Origin: Parastagonospora avenae f. sp. tritici 18332-5
Taxonomy: Eukaryota; Ascomycota; Dothideomycetes; Pleosporales; Phaeosphaeriaceae
Assembly: GCA_022559985.1 (NCBI GenBank)
Contig: JAFJTR010000120.1
Coordinates: forward strand, 1 to 64,000
Length of the DNA: 64,000 nt
Reading direction: 5' to 3'
Under the pieces are notes generated by a model. The model was not told the DNA's origin, did no database searches, and was given only the letters and a program-made list of their open reading frames with translations. Shown here in pieces: positions 42,576 to 53,444 of the stretch. A program made the translations under genes and the position numbers. Position 1 is the first letter of the stretch; each line of letters begins with the position of its first letter.

Positions 42576-43584
42576 TCACGAAACCCAATCCGCCGCCCCC
42601 ATACCGCCATTATCATCCGGCTCGTCCTTACGCCGATACGGCTTGAACCCCTTAGGATCGCACCCCGGCCTACCTCCACCACCACCTCTCTCTCCTCCTT
42701 CGTAGTACTCCACCGTGTCCTCAAACGCGCCCTCACTCACTGGACTCCCCCCCTTTCCACTCCCCTTTCCACCTGTACCCCCCTTCCTCACCCCACCCCT
42801 AAACACCCCACCACTCTTTCCCCTCCTCTTCTTCCCACCCCTCTTCCCGCGATGCGTCTTCTTCCACCCCCCAACCTCCGGCTCCATCTCCTCATTCACC
42901 ACATCCGGCTCCGGCGCCGCGCTGCCGTCTGACGCCACCCAGCCGCCGATAATAGCTGCGCGGCGCCGCGGCGAGAGGGACGGGTCGAAGAGGAATTCGT
43001 TGGGCGCGAGGGAGCGGAATGGTGAGGAGGTTTGGCGGGGAGGAGGGGGGGCTTGGGAGGTGGAAGAGGGTTCTGGGTCGGCGAGCGCGCGGGATTCGGC
43101 GGCGGACATGAAGCCGTATGTCTCTGCTGCGGTGCGGGAGTGGAAGGGGTTTGGGGCTTTGCAGTTGAAGGTGGTGGGGGGTGCTGGGGTTGGGGGGTTA
43201 GTGAGTGATTGAAAGTCAGGGGGATGGGGAGGGGACGTACGAGGGGCGGTGCGAGAGCTGGAAGATTGGGCTGGAAAGACGGTGCGGGTGGGTGAGTATT
43301 GGGTGCGGGCGTCGTTGGAGCGGTTGTCGTTGTGGCGGTCGTCGAGGCGTGCTTCTACCGGTGTCATTGACGTCTGCTCGGTCTCGCGGGTTCCTCGACG
43401 GTCCATGATCTCGTCTTCTTGGGTTGGAGCGAGCGAAGGCGAAGAGGAAGTGCTTGGAGTAGCTGTATCCTCATCTTCTTCTGGGCGGAGAGCACCTCCT
43501 TTGCCTTGTCAGTTTTGTGTTGATCTATAATTTGTCAGTGTGTTTGCAAGTTTGTCTTCGCATGAGTGATTGCCTACCAGTCAT
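42576..43584 (-). CDS. Low-complexity Gly/Lys-rich protein, unknown function
   Basis: The first exon is only 43584–43578 (ATGACTG). A 73-nt intron leads to 43504, giving MTGKGGALRPEEDEDTATPS…, in frame with the long exon to 42576. A further in-frame intron, 43240–43184 (GTACGT…CACTAAC…CAG, 57 nt), is likely; without it the protein is 290 residues, counting it as intron. A conserved-looking core reads CKAPNPFHSRTAAETYGFMSAAESRAL and PFRSLAPNEFLFDPSLSPRRRAAIIGGWV, suggesting a real and selected protein. The C-terminus is Lys/Gly-rich (GKRGGKKRRGKSGG, GGERGGGGGRPG), typical of nucleic-acid-binding or nucleolar tails. No family recognised. Confidence 0.62.
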
Positions 43585-44130
43585 TGCGGTCTTAAGCAAT
43601 TGAGATTTTAAGTGTCTTTGTTGGCTTGGGTAGCTTGGACTGGTTGAGTAAACTGGCTTGGCTTGGAAGGAAAGTAGAGGAAGTCAATGAGTAGTCGGGA
43701 TTTTTGTAGGGAAAGGCTACGGTGAGGTTATATCTTCGGCTTTCCAGAGGGCGACATCTCGACTTTTCTCATGTCTTGAGAATAAATTCCTTCAAAGGAG
43801 ACAGAGAGCGCAAAGATAGATTTGGAGTAAAAAGACGAGGCTGAGGATAGTATACAGATGGATTCGGCTGAGTATACTTGACTGATACAATGAACATGTC
43901 GGAGTAAGACGCTTCTTTTATAAGTGAGCTTGCTTGCTACGCCGACTTATACCAGTGCACGTGGAAAACAAGTTGGAGTGGCGTGAGGGCTTCATGTGAC
44001 TATGGCAAGCAGAGAGTCTATTGCCACATCACTTGAGTATGAGCAGGCTGTATTGTGACGTTCTGATGCGTCTGACCAGAATCTCCTTCATAAGTAGTGA
44101 TATTATACATTACCGTCCCCATCCCACTCC
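43585..44130. other. Intergenic region, nothing supported
   Basis: 546 bp upstream of the low-complexity gene and downstream of lanosterol synthase. No coding sequence seen. Confidence 0.5.
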
Positions 44131-46476
44131 TCAAACAACCTCCTCATTCCCAAAGCGCTTCGCATACATACCCAACGCCTTAATCGGGAAAATGAACTTG
44201 TAGTTCGGGTACGAAATCATACTGTTCACTCGTCAGTCATCATCCCCACAATCCAATCCACACAGCATACTCACCAGCTCTTGTTGAAAACCCCCTCAAT
44301 CGCCTCCTGCAACCACTCCCCATTCAGCTGCTGCCGCTGTACAATCAGTCTAACCGCTCTTCTCAATACTTCCCTCTGCGCAGGCTCATCCCCATACCCG
44401 CCCTCAATCATCGCAATGACCACCCACGCCGTCTGCACAACCTGACTCTGCGGATGCTGGCTCCACACGCCACTCTCGCAGCTCTTGTACGTCTCGCCCC
44501 ACCCGCCGTCGTCCATCTGCTTGTCGACAAAGTACTCGCACGCGCGCCGCACGCGCTCGGAATTCGCATACGTCTCGCCGACGCACGCGAGCGATTCTAG
44601 CGCGAACATGGCCGCGTACGTGAAGCATATGCCCCAGGAGCCATACCAGGAGCCATCGGGGCGCTGGGCGCGGCGGATGTAGCCGACCGCGCGGTCCTTG
44701 AAGGCTGCAATTTCGGCGGCGCGGTACGACGGGTAGTATTTCTGAAACATGTGGAGTGCGGTGACGACGGCGGTGGTGCATTCGGGATAGTCGTACTCGA
44801 TCATGATGTTGCCGAAGACTTCGGCGGCGTTGAGGTGTTCGAGCAGGCTGGAGCCGCGGGTAGGTTCATAGGATGCGCAGCCGCCGGAGGCGTTTTGCAT
44901 CGTGAGACAAACGTCGATGGCGTCTTTGAGGCGGCGCTCGGGGATGAGGATGGGGTATTTGTGGGCGTTCTGGAGGATGAGGGCGGACTTGAGGCCTTCG
45001 GATGTGCAGTCGCTGACGGTGTAGCCTTGCTTGCGGGTACTGAAGCCCCAGGCGCCTTTGCGTTGTTGGCGGTAGCACTTGTGTTGGTCGGGGACTTCCT
45101 CAAGTATTTGCTGGTCTTCGAGGAATTCGAGCGCTTTGATGAGCATAGGCTTCCATCTCTTGTCGTCTACGAATCCGCAGTCCTCGGCAGCCTGGATGAC
45201 AAAAGACGTGTCCCAAGACTGTACACCGTTCGTGCCATTCATGAGCATGCCCTCGTCCTTCATCCACAAAAACTCGGGTAGCGTCTTGAGATGTTCCTGG
45301 AACGGCTCATATTCCTTGCCGCCCACGATGTAGCAGCAAAGCGTGTTCATGGGCCCGTTGACAGGCCCCAGATTCGAATAGTCCGTATTCTTATCCTCCG
45401 CCTGAATAAGCCACCAGACATGCTCTTCCGCCCTCTTGATCAGGCCCCTCCACCGCAAATATGGCGACCAGATAACCACCACGAACCAAAACAATAGCCT
45501 AAGATACCACGTCTTGGGGTGATAATTATCCGTGTACGAGATGTCGTTCCGATGCGCGCTCATCTCAATCGTCTCGAAAGGCTGCGTCAACAGCTCCTTC
45601 CTGAGCTCCCTCGTCAAATCAGTCAGCGGAAATGTCCACCTCTTCGAGTAGATGAAAGACATGGGCAGGAACACCATGCGCATGTGAATCCACCACCGCC
45701 ACGGCGCAATCGGCACCCAATCCGGAAGCAACCACAGCTCGGGCGGCACGGGATTGACAATATCCCACTCCAGCACGCCCAGCACACTCAGCCAGAACTT
45801 GGCCCAATGCGGACCCTTGAGCGCACCACCCAATTTCCACAACGTCGCGCGCGCCTTCTGCATCCTCGGATCCTCCGCGTCGACGCCCAGAATACGCATA
45901 ACAGTATAATTCATCGCCGTGCCGAACACCGTGCTCTCGCCCTCGATATGCAAGCCCCAGCCGCCATCCTCGGGATGCTGGCGGTTAAACAGATAGCGCT
46001 TTATTTCCGTCGCGTGATCGTCTGGTATGGGTGTCTCGGTGACGTACCAGGTGATGACGAGGCCGGGGAGGAGAAACATGGGCCCGCCGTATTCACAGGC
46101 CCAGTTGCCGGGTTCGAGCTGGAGTTCGGAGAAGAATGCGAGGCCGTTAGAGGCGGCTTCGAGAGGGGTTTTGGCGGGTGGGAGGGGGGGTAGGCCCTGT
46201 ATGTTCGTATTAGTATGTGTATATGGATGTAGGAGCTGCATTGGCTCTGCGCTTGGGTGCGTATACCGTTTCCAGGCCTAGGAAGTATTTGTCTGCTCTG
46301 CTTTGGGGCCAGGCTTTGGCTTCTTCGGCGGTCTTGAGGTAGTGCCATGTCTGACACCCTCGATCATCCTTCAACCTCCACCTGCTGTAGTCTGTCTTCT
46401 CGTCTGCAGCCTTGCTGCTCTGCATCGGGAGTTGCTTGCCATTTGCACCGTTTGCTTTGCCATTGACTTTGGCCAT
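44131..46476 (-). CDS. ERG7: Lanosterol synthase (oxidosqualene cyclase)
   Basis: Three exons, 46476–46267, 46196–44275 and 44221–44131; introns 70 and 53 nt; 740 residues, the usual length. It cyclises 2,3-oxidosqualene to lanosterol in ergosterol synthesis at ER or lipid-droplet membranes. QW repeats run through both halves (QHPEDGGWGLH, QNASGGCASYEP, QRPDGSWYGSWG, QMDDGGWGETY). The catalytic acid D466 lies in VSDCTSEGLK; the textbook motif is DCTAE, so Ser replaces Ala next to it. The last exon adds CMISYPNYKFIFPIKALG, conserved at the C-terminus of these enzymes, and is missed if the 53-nt intron is ignored. Long plus-strand frames across this gene are shadows. Confidence 0.95.
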
Positions 46477-47457
46477 CGTGTCTAGTCGTATTTGAATTGC
46501 CTCAGACCAAGTCCGTAGTCATTTGAAGCATCTCTGCAGACGTTGGCGGGGCCGTGGAGTATTTGGAGGATGCGGTGTGGTCCCTGTCGGCGATCTTGGC
46601 AGAACGCGTGAGTTAAGGTTGGCGCGAGATCAGCAGACTTTTGTAGCATCTCGGACATCTTGACGCAAGTTGACCAATTATCTTCACAAAACGTCAGGCA
46701 CAATGTTGCCAGTCTGCAAGCTGAGGTTTGTTGTCACGATGCGATGTGACAGAGGATCGAGTTGTACATAAACTTTTCAGATCTGACCTGCAAGCTTTAC
46801 TTCATCCGTCAGCACCTAAACTTCACACCAAGAACATCCTCCAACTGTGACACATCTCCGTGTCACACATCTCCATGTCACCCAAAAGACATCAGCACTA
46901 ATTCCCGTCCTTGAAATCATTTTCGTCCGTACCACATCTCTCTGCTTCCTCGGAACCCTTGGCAGGCACACGCCCACAAAACCCCCGGGGTGATCGACAG
47001 CAACATCTAATTTCGGCGCAAAGAATGCTCGCGTCCTGAGAAATGCACCTAGCAGCGGGTAAATTTCACTGCCGTGCCGTTATCGCATATTCAGGGTCAC
47101 AGCACAGACGCCAGCTGATATGAATGTTTGTATGATTCTTCGTGTCCCTGGTTGCTCCGAACGACCATCGTATATGTTATGTACAAGTATCCAACAGGCG
47201 CATCAACGCTCTGCGATTAATGAGGTCGAGAACGAGAAACATATATGCTGCCAGCGCTGCGCCGAGATGGAAAGGGAAATAGTGAAAGTGTGTTCAATAC
47301 AAGACTCGCTAGATGAGAAATAGTGCATATGCTGGTGTGTGCGCGCTGTCGAAACCTATCAGACAAGCGTGTGGTCTGTCCGTAATCAATCCAAGTCCTT
47401 CTTCTCGTGTAAAATCTTCGTTGCTGGGTATCGTAGAATAAAATCCTTGGGGTGTTC
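46477..47457. other. Intergenic region upstream of lanosterol synthase
   Basis: 981 bp. It contains two neighbouring near-repeats around 46848–46880 (TGACACATCTCCGTG and TCACACATCTCCATG) but no coding signal that I trust; a 67-codon plus frame at 47120–47323 is weak. Confidence 0.45.
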
Positions 47458-48537
47458 TTAGTCGCTAAGATCAGGGTTCGCGATGAAAAGACGCGTGTTG
47501 GTCATGGTCGTGGTCCGCTCGTCCACGCTGCCCCTCCGCACCAGATCGTCTGTGCCCTTCTTTTCTGGCTTTGGTAACGACGTTGGCATCTGGCCAATTT
47601 CGCCAAAGTTGCGCTCGCCGCTGCTGCCACTTCCAGTGCTGAGGTTTGTTTTTGTGTGCCCAAAGTATGCTTCTGAAGAATCGAACTCCTGGTTTGGTGT
47701 TGGTTCTTCCTGGACGTCGCCAAGGTCTTCGGGTGACGAATTCTGAGGTGGGGTCGAGTTGGAGGAGTTGCGGCCGGCAGGGTTTGCGTACGAGATGCGA
47801 CGCGCGGAGCCAAGGGAGCTGCGTCCAGACCCTGTGCGTTGGTGGTAGGGCGCTCCGCCGTTCTGGGAGTTGTTGTCCTCGTCGTCGCCCTCGTCTACTT
47901 CAGATGCACTCAGACGCATGGGCACACCAGAGCCGGTGTAGGTCTGCGGGGCATATAGTGACGCCTTGGGCATGCCGTGGTGACGACCAATCTTAGACCT
48001 GACTCCGCCGACCACGCCAGAGCTGCCGGAAGCACTTCGCGGGGGAGCATGATGTGACCCGCCAGCAACCTCCTGCACGGCCCGCGCCTTTGCCTGGCGC
48101 TGTGCGGCGAGCATGCGGGGGTCTTCGTACTGGGCCCGATCGCACCAGACGGTGGCCTTTTGTTTCCGCATCATGGCGACGTATGAGGTAGGGGAGTTGC
48201 CAGAGCGGGCCGACGATGAGCGGCGGAGCTGGCCGCTGTTGGAGCGGTTGGGCGTGCCGCTGGTGGAGCTGGTCGACGAGGTGGGCGTGCGGCGGAGACC
48301 GCCCTGATACTGTGAGGGATACTGCGAGTGCATGGTGGTGGTGGGCGAGGAGGCAACGGGGAAGATGCCGGAGCTTGTGGTTCGCGTGCGCGAGTGGCCC
48401 ATTTGCGCGTCAGAATACATTTGCTGGGTGGATGTAGGTCGGACTGCGACTCCAGGGTTTGCTATGGGCTTGCGGCGGAGAGGGATAGCTCCATATGCCG
48501 GAGCGGGCGATGGTTGCGCCATCACAGCGGCCTGCAT
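47458..48537 (-). CDS. Conserved Ser-rich protein of filamentous ascomycetes, unknown function
   Basis: 359 residues from ATG 48537. Most is Ser/Thr/Pro-rich and probably disordered (TSSTSSTSGTPNRSNSGQLRR). One block stands out as structured and likely conserved: TSYVAMMRKQKATVWCDRAQ, continuing EDPRMLAAQRQAKARAVQEV. The C-terminus has GTDDLVRRGSVDERTTTMTN, with RRGS and similar sites that suit PKA-type phosphorylation. No signal peptide or membrane segment. I believe I have seen the KATVWCDRAQ block in other filamentous fungi but cannot name a function. Confidence 0.72.
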   Translation of the reverse strand: MQAAVMAQPSPAPAYGAIPLRRKPIANPGVAVRPTSTQQMYSDAQMGHSRTRTTSSGIFPVASSPTTTMHSQYPSQYQGGLRRTPTSSTSSTSGTPNRSNSGQLRRSSSARSGNSPTSYVAMMRKQKATVWCDRAQYEDPRMLAAQRQAKARAVQEVAGGSHHAPPRSASGSSGVVGGVRSKIGRHHGMPKASLYAPQTYTGSGVPMRLSASEVDEGDDEDNNSQNGGAPYHQRTGSGRSSLGSARRISYANPAGRNSSNSTPPQNSSPEDLGDVQEEPTPNQEFDSSEAYFGHTKTNLSTGSGSSGERNFGEIGQMPTSLPKPEKKGTDDLVRRGSVDERTTTMTNTRLFIANPDLSD

Positions 48538-51500
48538 GTTTGACGCTCAGTCCCTCGCTTGGTGATTTCGGTAGGTGAAACACAGATGCGCGCCCTGACG
48601 TCAACGTGAATAGATGTGGACGGTGAGACAGCGGCAGGTAGAGTGACAGCGATGCACCCAGTACACGTCTACTGCCCGCAGTGAAGGGGTGCAGAGTGTA
48701 TTTGTAGTGGTGGAGGGCGGTGATGGGCGGGCGAGCTTGGCGCTGCTTGCGTGCTGCAGCCCTGCGCTGCGAGCGTCGACGTTCCTCTGCTTCCGGCGCC
48801 GGCGATGGCCTGATGCAACAGCGGCACTGGACGGTGCTGACTCCCGGGGCGACGTGCAGGTTGACAGCAAACAAATGCCAGGCTTTTCAATATCAAAGAA
48901 GCTTGGGGCGGCGGCAGGGAGATTTGCGTTTGTTTGTGATTTGGGGCAGATTGGCGTGGGTGCGGGCGGATGTCCTTATGGCCGCTTTGGAGGCGTTCTT
49001 CGCTCTTCGCGGCGTTCAACAGCAGGCGGCGCTAGAGAAAAGCTTACTCTAAAGAAAGAAGCGTCAGTGGGCGAACACGAGCCATTTCAATGTTTGAGCT
49101 CCAGCTGAGGCTTGCATCCATTGAGCTTGGTGCCTCCACGCCAGAGCAACGTGGGCGGAGCGTGCGGTGATATCGGCTTACTGTGTACAGTGATTGTCTC
49201 GTCCTATCGTCCTATCCTGGGCGCAAGCGGCAGGTGCAGCCCGTCTCAGCTTAGCGATTACAGTCTTCTCCACGATAAATCCAAAGGAGTGTAGCCGTGG
49301 ATGAGCTGCAGCAGGAGGGAACTTGCAGGATGCACTAGGGATGCAAAGGTGCTCGCAGCGGGACGACTCAGTCTCTTGTAGCTGCGCTGCACCTCCTCCG
49401 TGCGTGCCGTTGAAGGCGATTGCGCTAGAAATGCGAAAGCCGAACCCGTCTCCACCACACCTGGCCATGGCTTGTCGATGACGAAATAGCATAGCAGCTT
49501 TCACGCGCCCGATCGTGATCTCCCGTGCCTGTTCATAATGTGGACTGCTAATGCTGCAAAACTTGGAACCTCAGTCGTCGAAACCAACCGCCAGCGGAGA
49601 CGGTCCCGTTTACGGCGTGTGACTACCATCCTGGGCAGACACCGCTGTCCTTAGCCCTGGTCGCTCTCCCATTCACGGAATACTCGCGAGTACGGGGTAC
49701 CATGTACCATGCTTTGTCGAATCATCGCCCAACGTGCTACCGAGTGACCCTCGAATAAAGCGAGAGATGATCGCCGTCGTTGCATCCTGCTACCCCGACG
49801 CTATCTCTATCATACATCGTATCTTGAGTATCACGTTTGGCAGATCGCGCCACATCTTGAAATAATTACACAATTTCCCATATCAATCTCCCTGCGACGG
49901 CCTCAGGCCACCATGAAATCCCGCAACATCACCATGTTTGACGACATGGAAGGATGGCCTGCAGGGCGTTACCGGTAAGCGATTGCTTGGGCCTGGGGCA
50001 CGGTCAGGTTTGAACAACATCCTGAATACGTCTGCATCGTGAAGCAGCCTGTATTGATGGGTTTCAACCCTGTGCGACATCCAACTTGTCATGTCGGAAG
50101 AGACCAGGGCCAGCATGCGTGCGACTTCGGTATCTTCCGAAAACCTGCGTCTGACTGATGGTGGAGAGGATTTCTGTAATCTTCCCAAGCCTGTGGTTCA
50201 CGTTTCGGCTCCATAGGCTGAACGGTTGCTTGCTTAAGCCGCGGAAGATCGATAGGCGGGGTACACTCTTGCAGACGCCGCCGCTGCACGCCTCAATACC
50301 CTCCACTTTCAACAATTGCAGCGCCCGAGCAACTCCTCGTCTGTCGCTGAAGCTGTTCGGCGAAACCGACGCTGTTGTGCCATTGCCCACCGAATTTTAT
50401 CGAATTGCCATGCAACTGTGGAGATGGATTCTAAAACTGTGCACCGCTAGAGAATCTAGCGTGGCATAGCAATCCTAGAGCAACATCGTCTGCCACAGGG
50501 TCCTTGGACATCCAAAATTGGCAGCAGGTTTGCTGATCGCTGCTGCTTGCAGACAAGTTCTGTTGTAACACATTCGTGTTCGGAGTTATGCTCGCAGGAA
50601 CATCCAATCCGTAAAAGTACGGCGGTGCGAATGAGGTTTAGGGATGCTTTCTCACCTCAGCGACAACACGAAGGGATAGCTGAAGATCAATGTCGCCTCA
50701 TTATTCGTCGGTCTTTCTGCGCGGGGAGTGCTCCGCCCGGGCTCGAATTGCCCGAAAGTTACGTACTCCCATGTCGTCTTCAATGAAGATGAACCACAGC
50801 CTTGCACCGTAAGCGAGAGAAAGACGACAGAAATGCCGAAATAGACATGTTCGTGGAGACGATCTTGCCGCAAATCGCAATCATCCGATTGTTGGAATTT
50901 TCTCATGTCATCCAGTCTCGTACGAACATACATGCTTTCCAGCACCTTTGTAGCTGGCATTTTCCAATGTCCAAATGTTGTCGAAGGTTCCTGGTGGTCA
51001 CGCTTCGGCCTTTGAACTCCTCGTGAGCTTACTCCGTGGCGCTGAAGTAAAGCCGAATCGCCCAAATGCCTACGAGATCCCGATGCGAACAGCCTGAACT
51101 TAACATGCAGAAGCTTGATGTTTCCGCATACCTCGACTGACGTGAATCCGATGCATTAGCATGAGGATGTCGGCGACACTTCTAGACTGAGGGCGAGTAC
51201 ACAGCAGCAGAAACCACGGTACTCGTAAGCTCGACACGGACACAACATCAAGCGTTCCCCAAAATCCCAGGGCCGAAAATCAATTACCTATAGCAGTAAT
51301 CTAATCCTCCCCTTTTCGTCCCAGGTACCGTCTCACCGACCCGCTCACCCTCCGCCCGGGACACTCACCTGCATCGTGTGCAACCCTCGCATGACTCCAA
51401 GCTGGCTTATCGCGCACTTCCTAATCGGGTGATGAGCTAGTGATGGAAACTGCTTCTGCCGTCCCAGGCTACGGCAATTTAATGTTAGCGTGCGCTAAGG

Positions 51501-51733
51501 GCGAGGGCCGTTGTAGTTGCGTCGATCCGGCGAGCGCTGTGGAGTGCGCTGGCAATATTAGTTGTGAATCCTGTTTGTGGTGAGGAGCCTGGGGTGTGAC
51601 ACTGTGGCTTAAGCACATACTAGGGCTTCGAATTGAGGGCTTAGGGAAGGAGATTTTGAGAGGACGTGATGGTGCAAATAGAGGGACTGTATTTGTGTTC
51701 AAGTACCAGACTTCATCATGGTGTTCTGCATCC
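48538..51733. other. 3.2-kb stretch with no gene I can support
   Basis: Apart from the promoter of the 48537 gene, only short overlapping frames on both strands occur. Candidates (e.g. minus 51065–50652, 137 codons) lack domain features. There are C/T-rich tracts around 51300–51400. No TIR, tRNA or repeat recognised. Confidence 0.45.
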
Positions 51734-52558
51734 CTAGTAGACGTAAGGAATGAGCCTATACGGCGTGTCCTTCTTGAACTGCTCCCACACCACCCCATAC
51801 CTCTTCTCGCAGTACTCGTTCAGAATAGGAACCGCACGCTGCGAAAAGTCCCAAAAAAAGAACGCGCCCACCAGAGCACCGAGCGTGTATCCTCCGCCAG
51901 CAATCGCAAAGCCAGCTCTCCACAACGTGTACCCTCCATAATTGATATGCCGCGCAAACTGCCACAGTCCACCCGTGTATGCCTTGCCCTTATTACTCGG
52001 ATCCGACTTGAACCGCTTGCGCTGGATCTCAGCCACCAGTTCCGTGACGATGCCGACGACATACAGCGCGCTCCCAATGATAAGCGACGGCTGCGGAAAA
52101 TCCGACTCCGTGGACGCAGACGTAGCCCTCGCCAAGAACGCAATACTGCTGACGGTATTGAAGATGGCGTTGAACGCGCCGACGGCAATCGCGCCGTCGA
52201 CAGGCATGGGCTCGCCTGACAGCGCTGTCACCCAGATGTTCTGCTTGACTGCGGCTCCGACTGCCATGCTGAACAGCACCAGTCTGTAAGGCGATAAGCC
52301 GAGGCCGTCGATCAGGCTGATGCCTGTGTTCGCAGGAAGCCCGGCGGGCAGCGTGTGGAGACCCACGCGGTGGAGAAGGGACGTGCCGAAGCCATGGGCG
52401 AGGATCGAGTATTGGAGATACGGCTCGATGGCGCGCAGAACGAAGAAGGTGATTTTCCCAGCTGGAGTCGGCGTGTAGTCGCCTCGGGCGATTAGGTCCT
52501 TTTTCTTCGACTCGTCTGAGCGAGGGTCGTGTATACTCTCTTTCGCTGAAGAAGACAT
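51734..52558 (-). CDS. DUF1295/steroid-reductase-like multi-pass membrane protein
   Basis: 274 residues, ATG 52558. After a polar N-terminus there are several hydrophobic segments (YRLVLFSMAVGAAV, AIAVGAFNAIFNTVSSIAFLA, LIIGSALYVVGIVTELV, GYTLGALVGAFFFWDF). The region GGLWQFARHINYGGYTLWRAG and the C-terminal EYCEKRYGVVWEQFKKDTPYRLIPYVY match the conserved LxRHPNYxG and terminal motifs of the DUF1295/isoprenylcysteine methyltransferase/5-alpha-reductase superfamily, although His-Ile-Asn replaces the usual His-Pro-Asn. An ER membrane enzyme is likely; the substrate is unknown. Confidence 0.8.
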   Translation of the reverse strand: MSSSAKESIHDPRSDESKKKDLIARGDYTPTPAGKITFFVLRAIEPYLQYSILAHGFGTSLLHRVGLHTLPAGLPANTGISLIDGLGLSPYRLVLFSMAVGAAVKQNIWVTALSGEPMPVDGAIAVGAFNAIFNTVSSIAFLARATSASTESDFPQPSLIIGSALYVVGIVTELVAEIQRKRFKSDPSNKGKAYTGGLWQFARHINYGGYTLWRAGFAIAGGGYTLGALVGAFFFWDFSQRAVPILNEYCEKRYGVVWEQFKKDTPYRLIPYVY

Positions 52559-53444
52559 GCTGCGTAATGTGAGATTGATGAATTGCAGCGTTAAGAAGGG
52601 TGGTGAGTGTACCTGGAAGACGCAGCTGGTTAACTGGAACTGTTGTGATTATACTACCATGAGCTTCAAACAGCTCTTATATACCACCGCGTTCACGATC
52701 CTTCTCTTTTACTCGGTCATTCAAAAGCGCGAGGCTGATAAACGGATGGTGGGGCGGTTGGTTGGACAGCCCACTCCCAACGTCATGATGCTAGTAGACG
52801 GCCTCCGCGGTCGCCGTGTAGCGAAATGTCAGTCTCTCGAAGAAGCAATATTTCTTCTGAGAAATTTCCAGCAGGGACAGGACAATGCATTTTGGCTTAG
52901 TTGCATCACTTAAAGACACTGACGAGCGCGTTGTATTCCAATGCCGATGAATGTATGCGAGTCAGTCGGCCAAATCCAAAATTAGAATAGTTTGTCGCGT
53001 GAACCCGTGATGTCGCGCATTAGAGCGAGCAGTAATTAAACAAAGCACGTGCTGGACCCCGCTTGAACCTTTCACGCCCCGTGTCTTGACGAAGCAGTCT
53101 TTTCATTCATACTGTGATATGTTTGTCATTTCTGATATGCGCCCCATTGTACCTTGGAACGAACCAATTAAAGTCCTTGTTTGACGCGATAATGTTGGAG
53201 ATACCGAGGGCTCTGGACCGCGACTCGAGTGCTTTTTGTCCTTCTGCGCGCGAGATTGTGGTAGCACCGTGATCTAGAATTTACGGCCATATCCGGTCCT
53301 GGTGCAAGAGCACGTGCGGTGTACAAGCCAAGTACCACCAGCAACATTCTATCCCCTAGGCTTTTATAGGGCAACATTGTTTTGGTTAACCACTTGGACA
53401 TCTCTCATACAACATCTTTACTACACACTGAGTCATCCTTATTG
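52559..53444. other. Intergenic region between the DUF1295 gene and the DNA ligase gene
   Basis: About 890 bp. A plus-strand open frame (52659–52913) would give about 84 residues, starting MSFKQLLYTTAFTILLFY with a possible membrane anchor. It is the only candidate and I do not trust it enough to list it as a gene. The rest is AT-rich spacer and promoter. Confidence 0.35.

Noticed and set aside
44751..46193. Long plus-strand frames (176 and 224 codons)
   Set aside because: Antisense shadows of lanosterol synthase.
50652..51065. 137-codon minus-strand frame
   Set aside because: No recognisable feature; initiation context weak.
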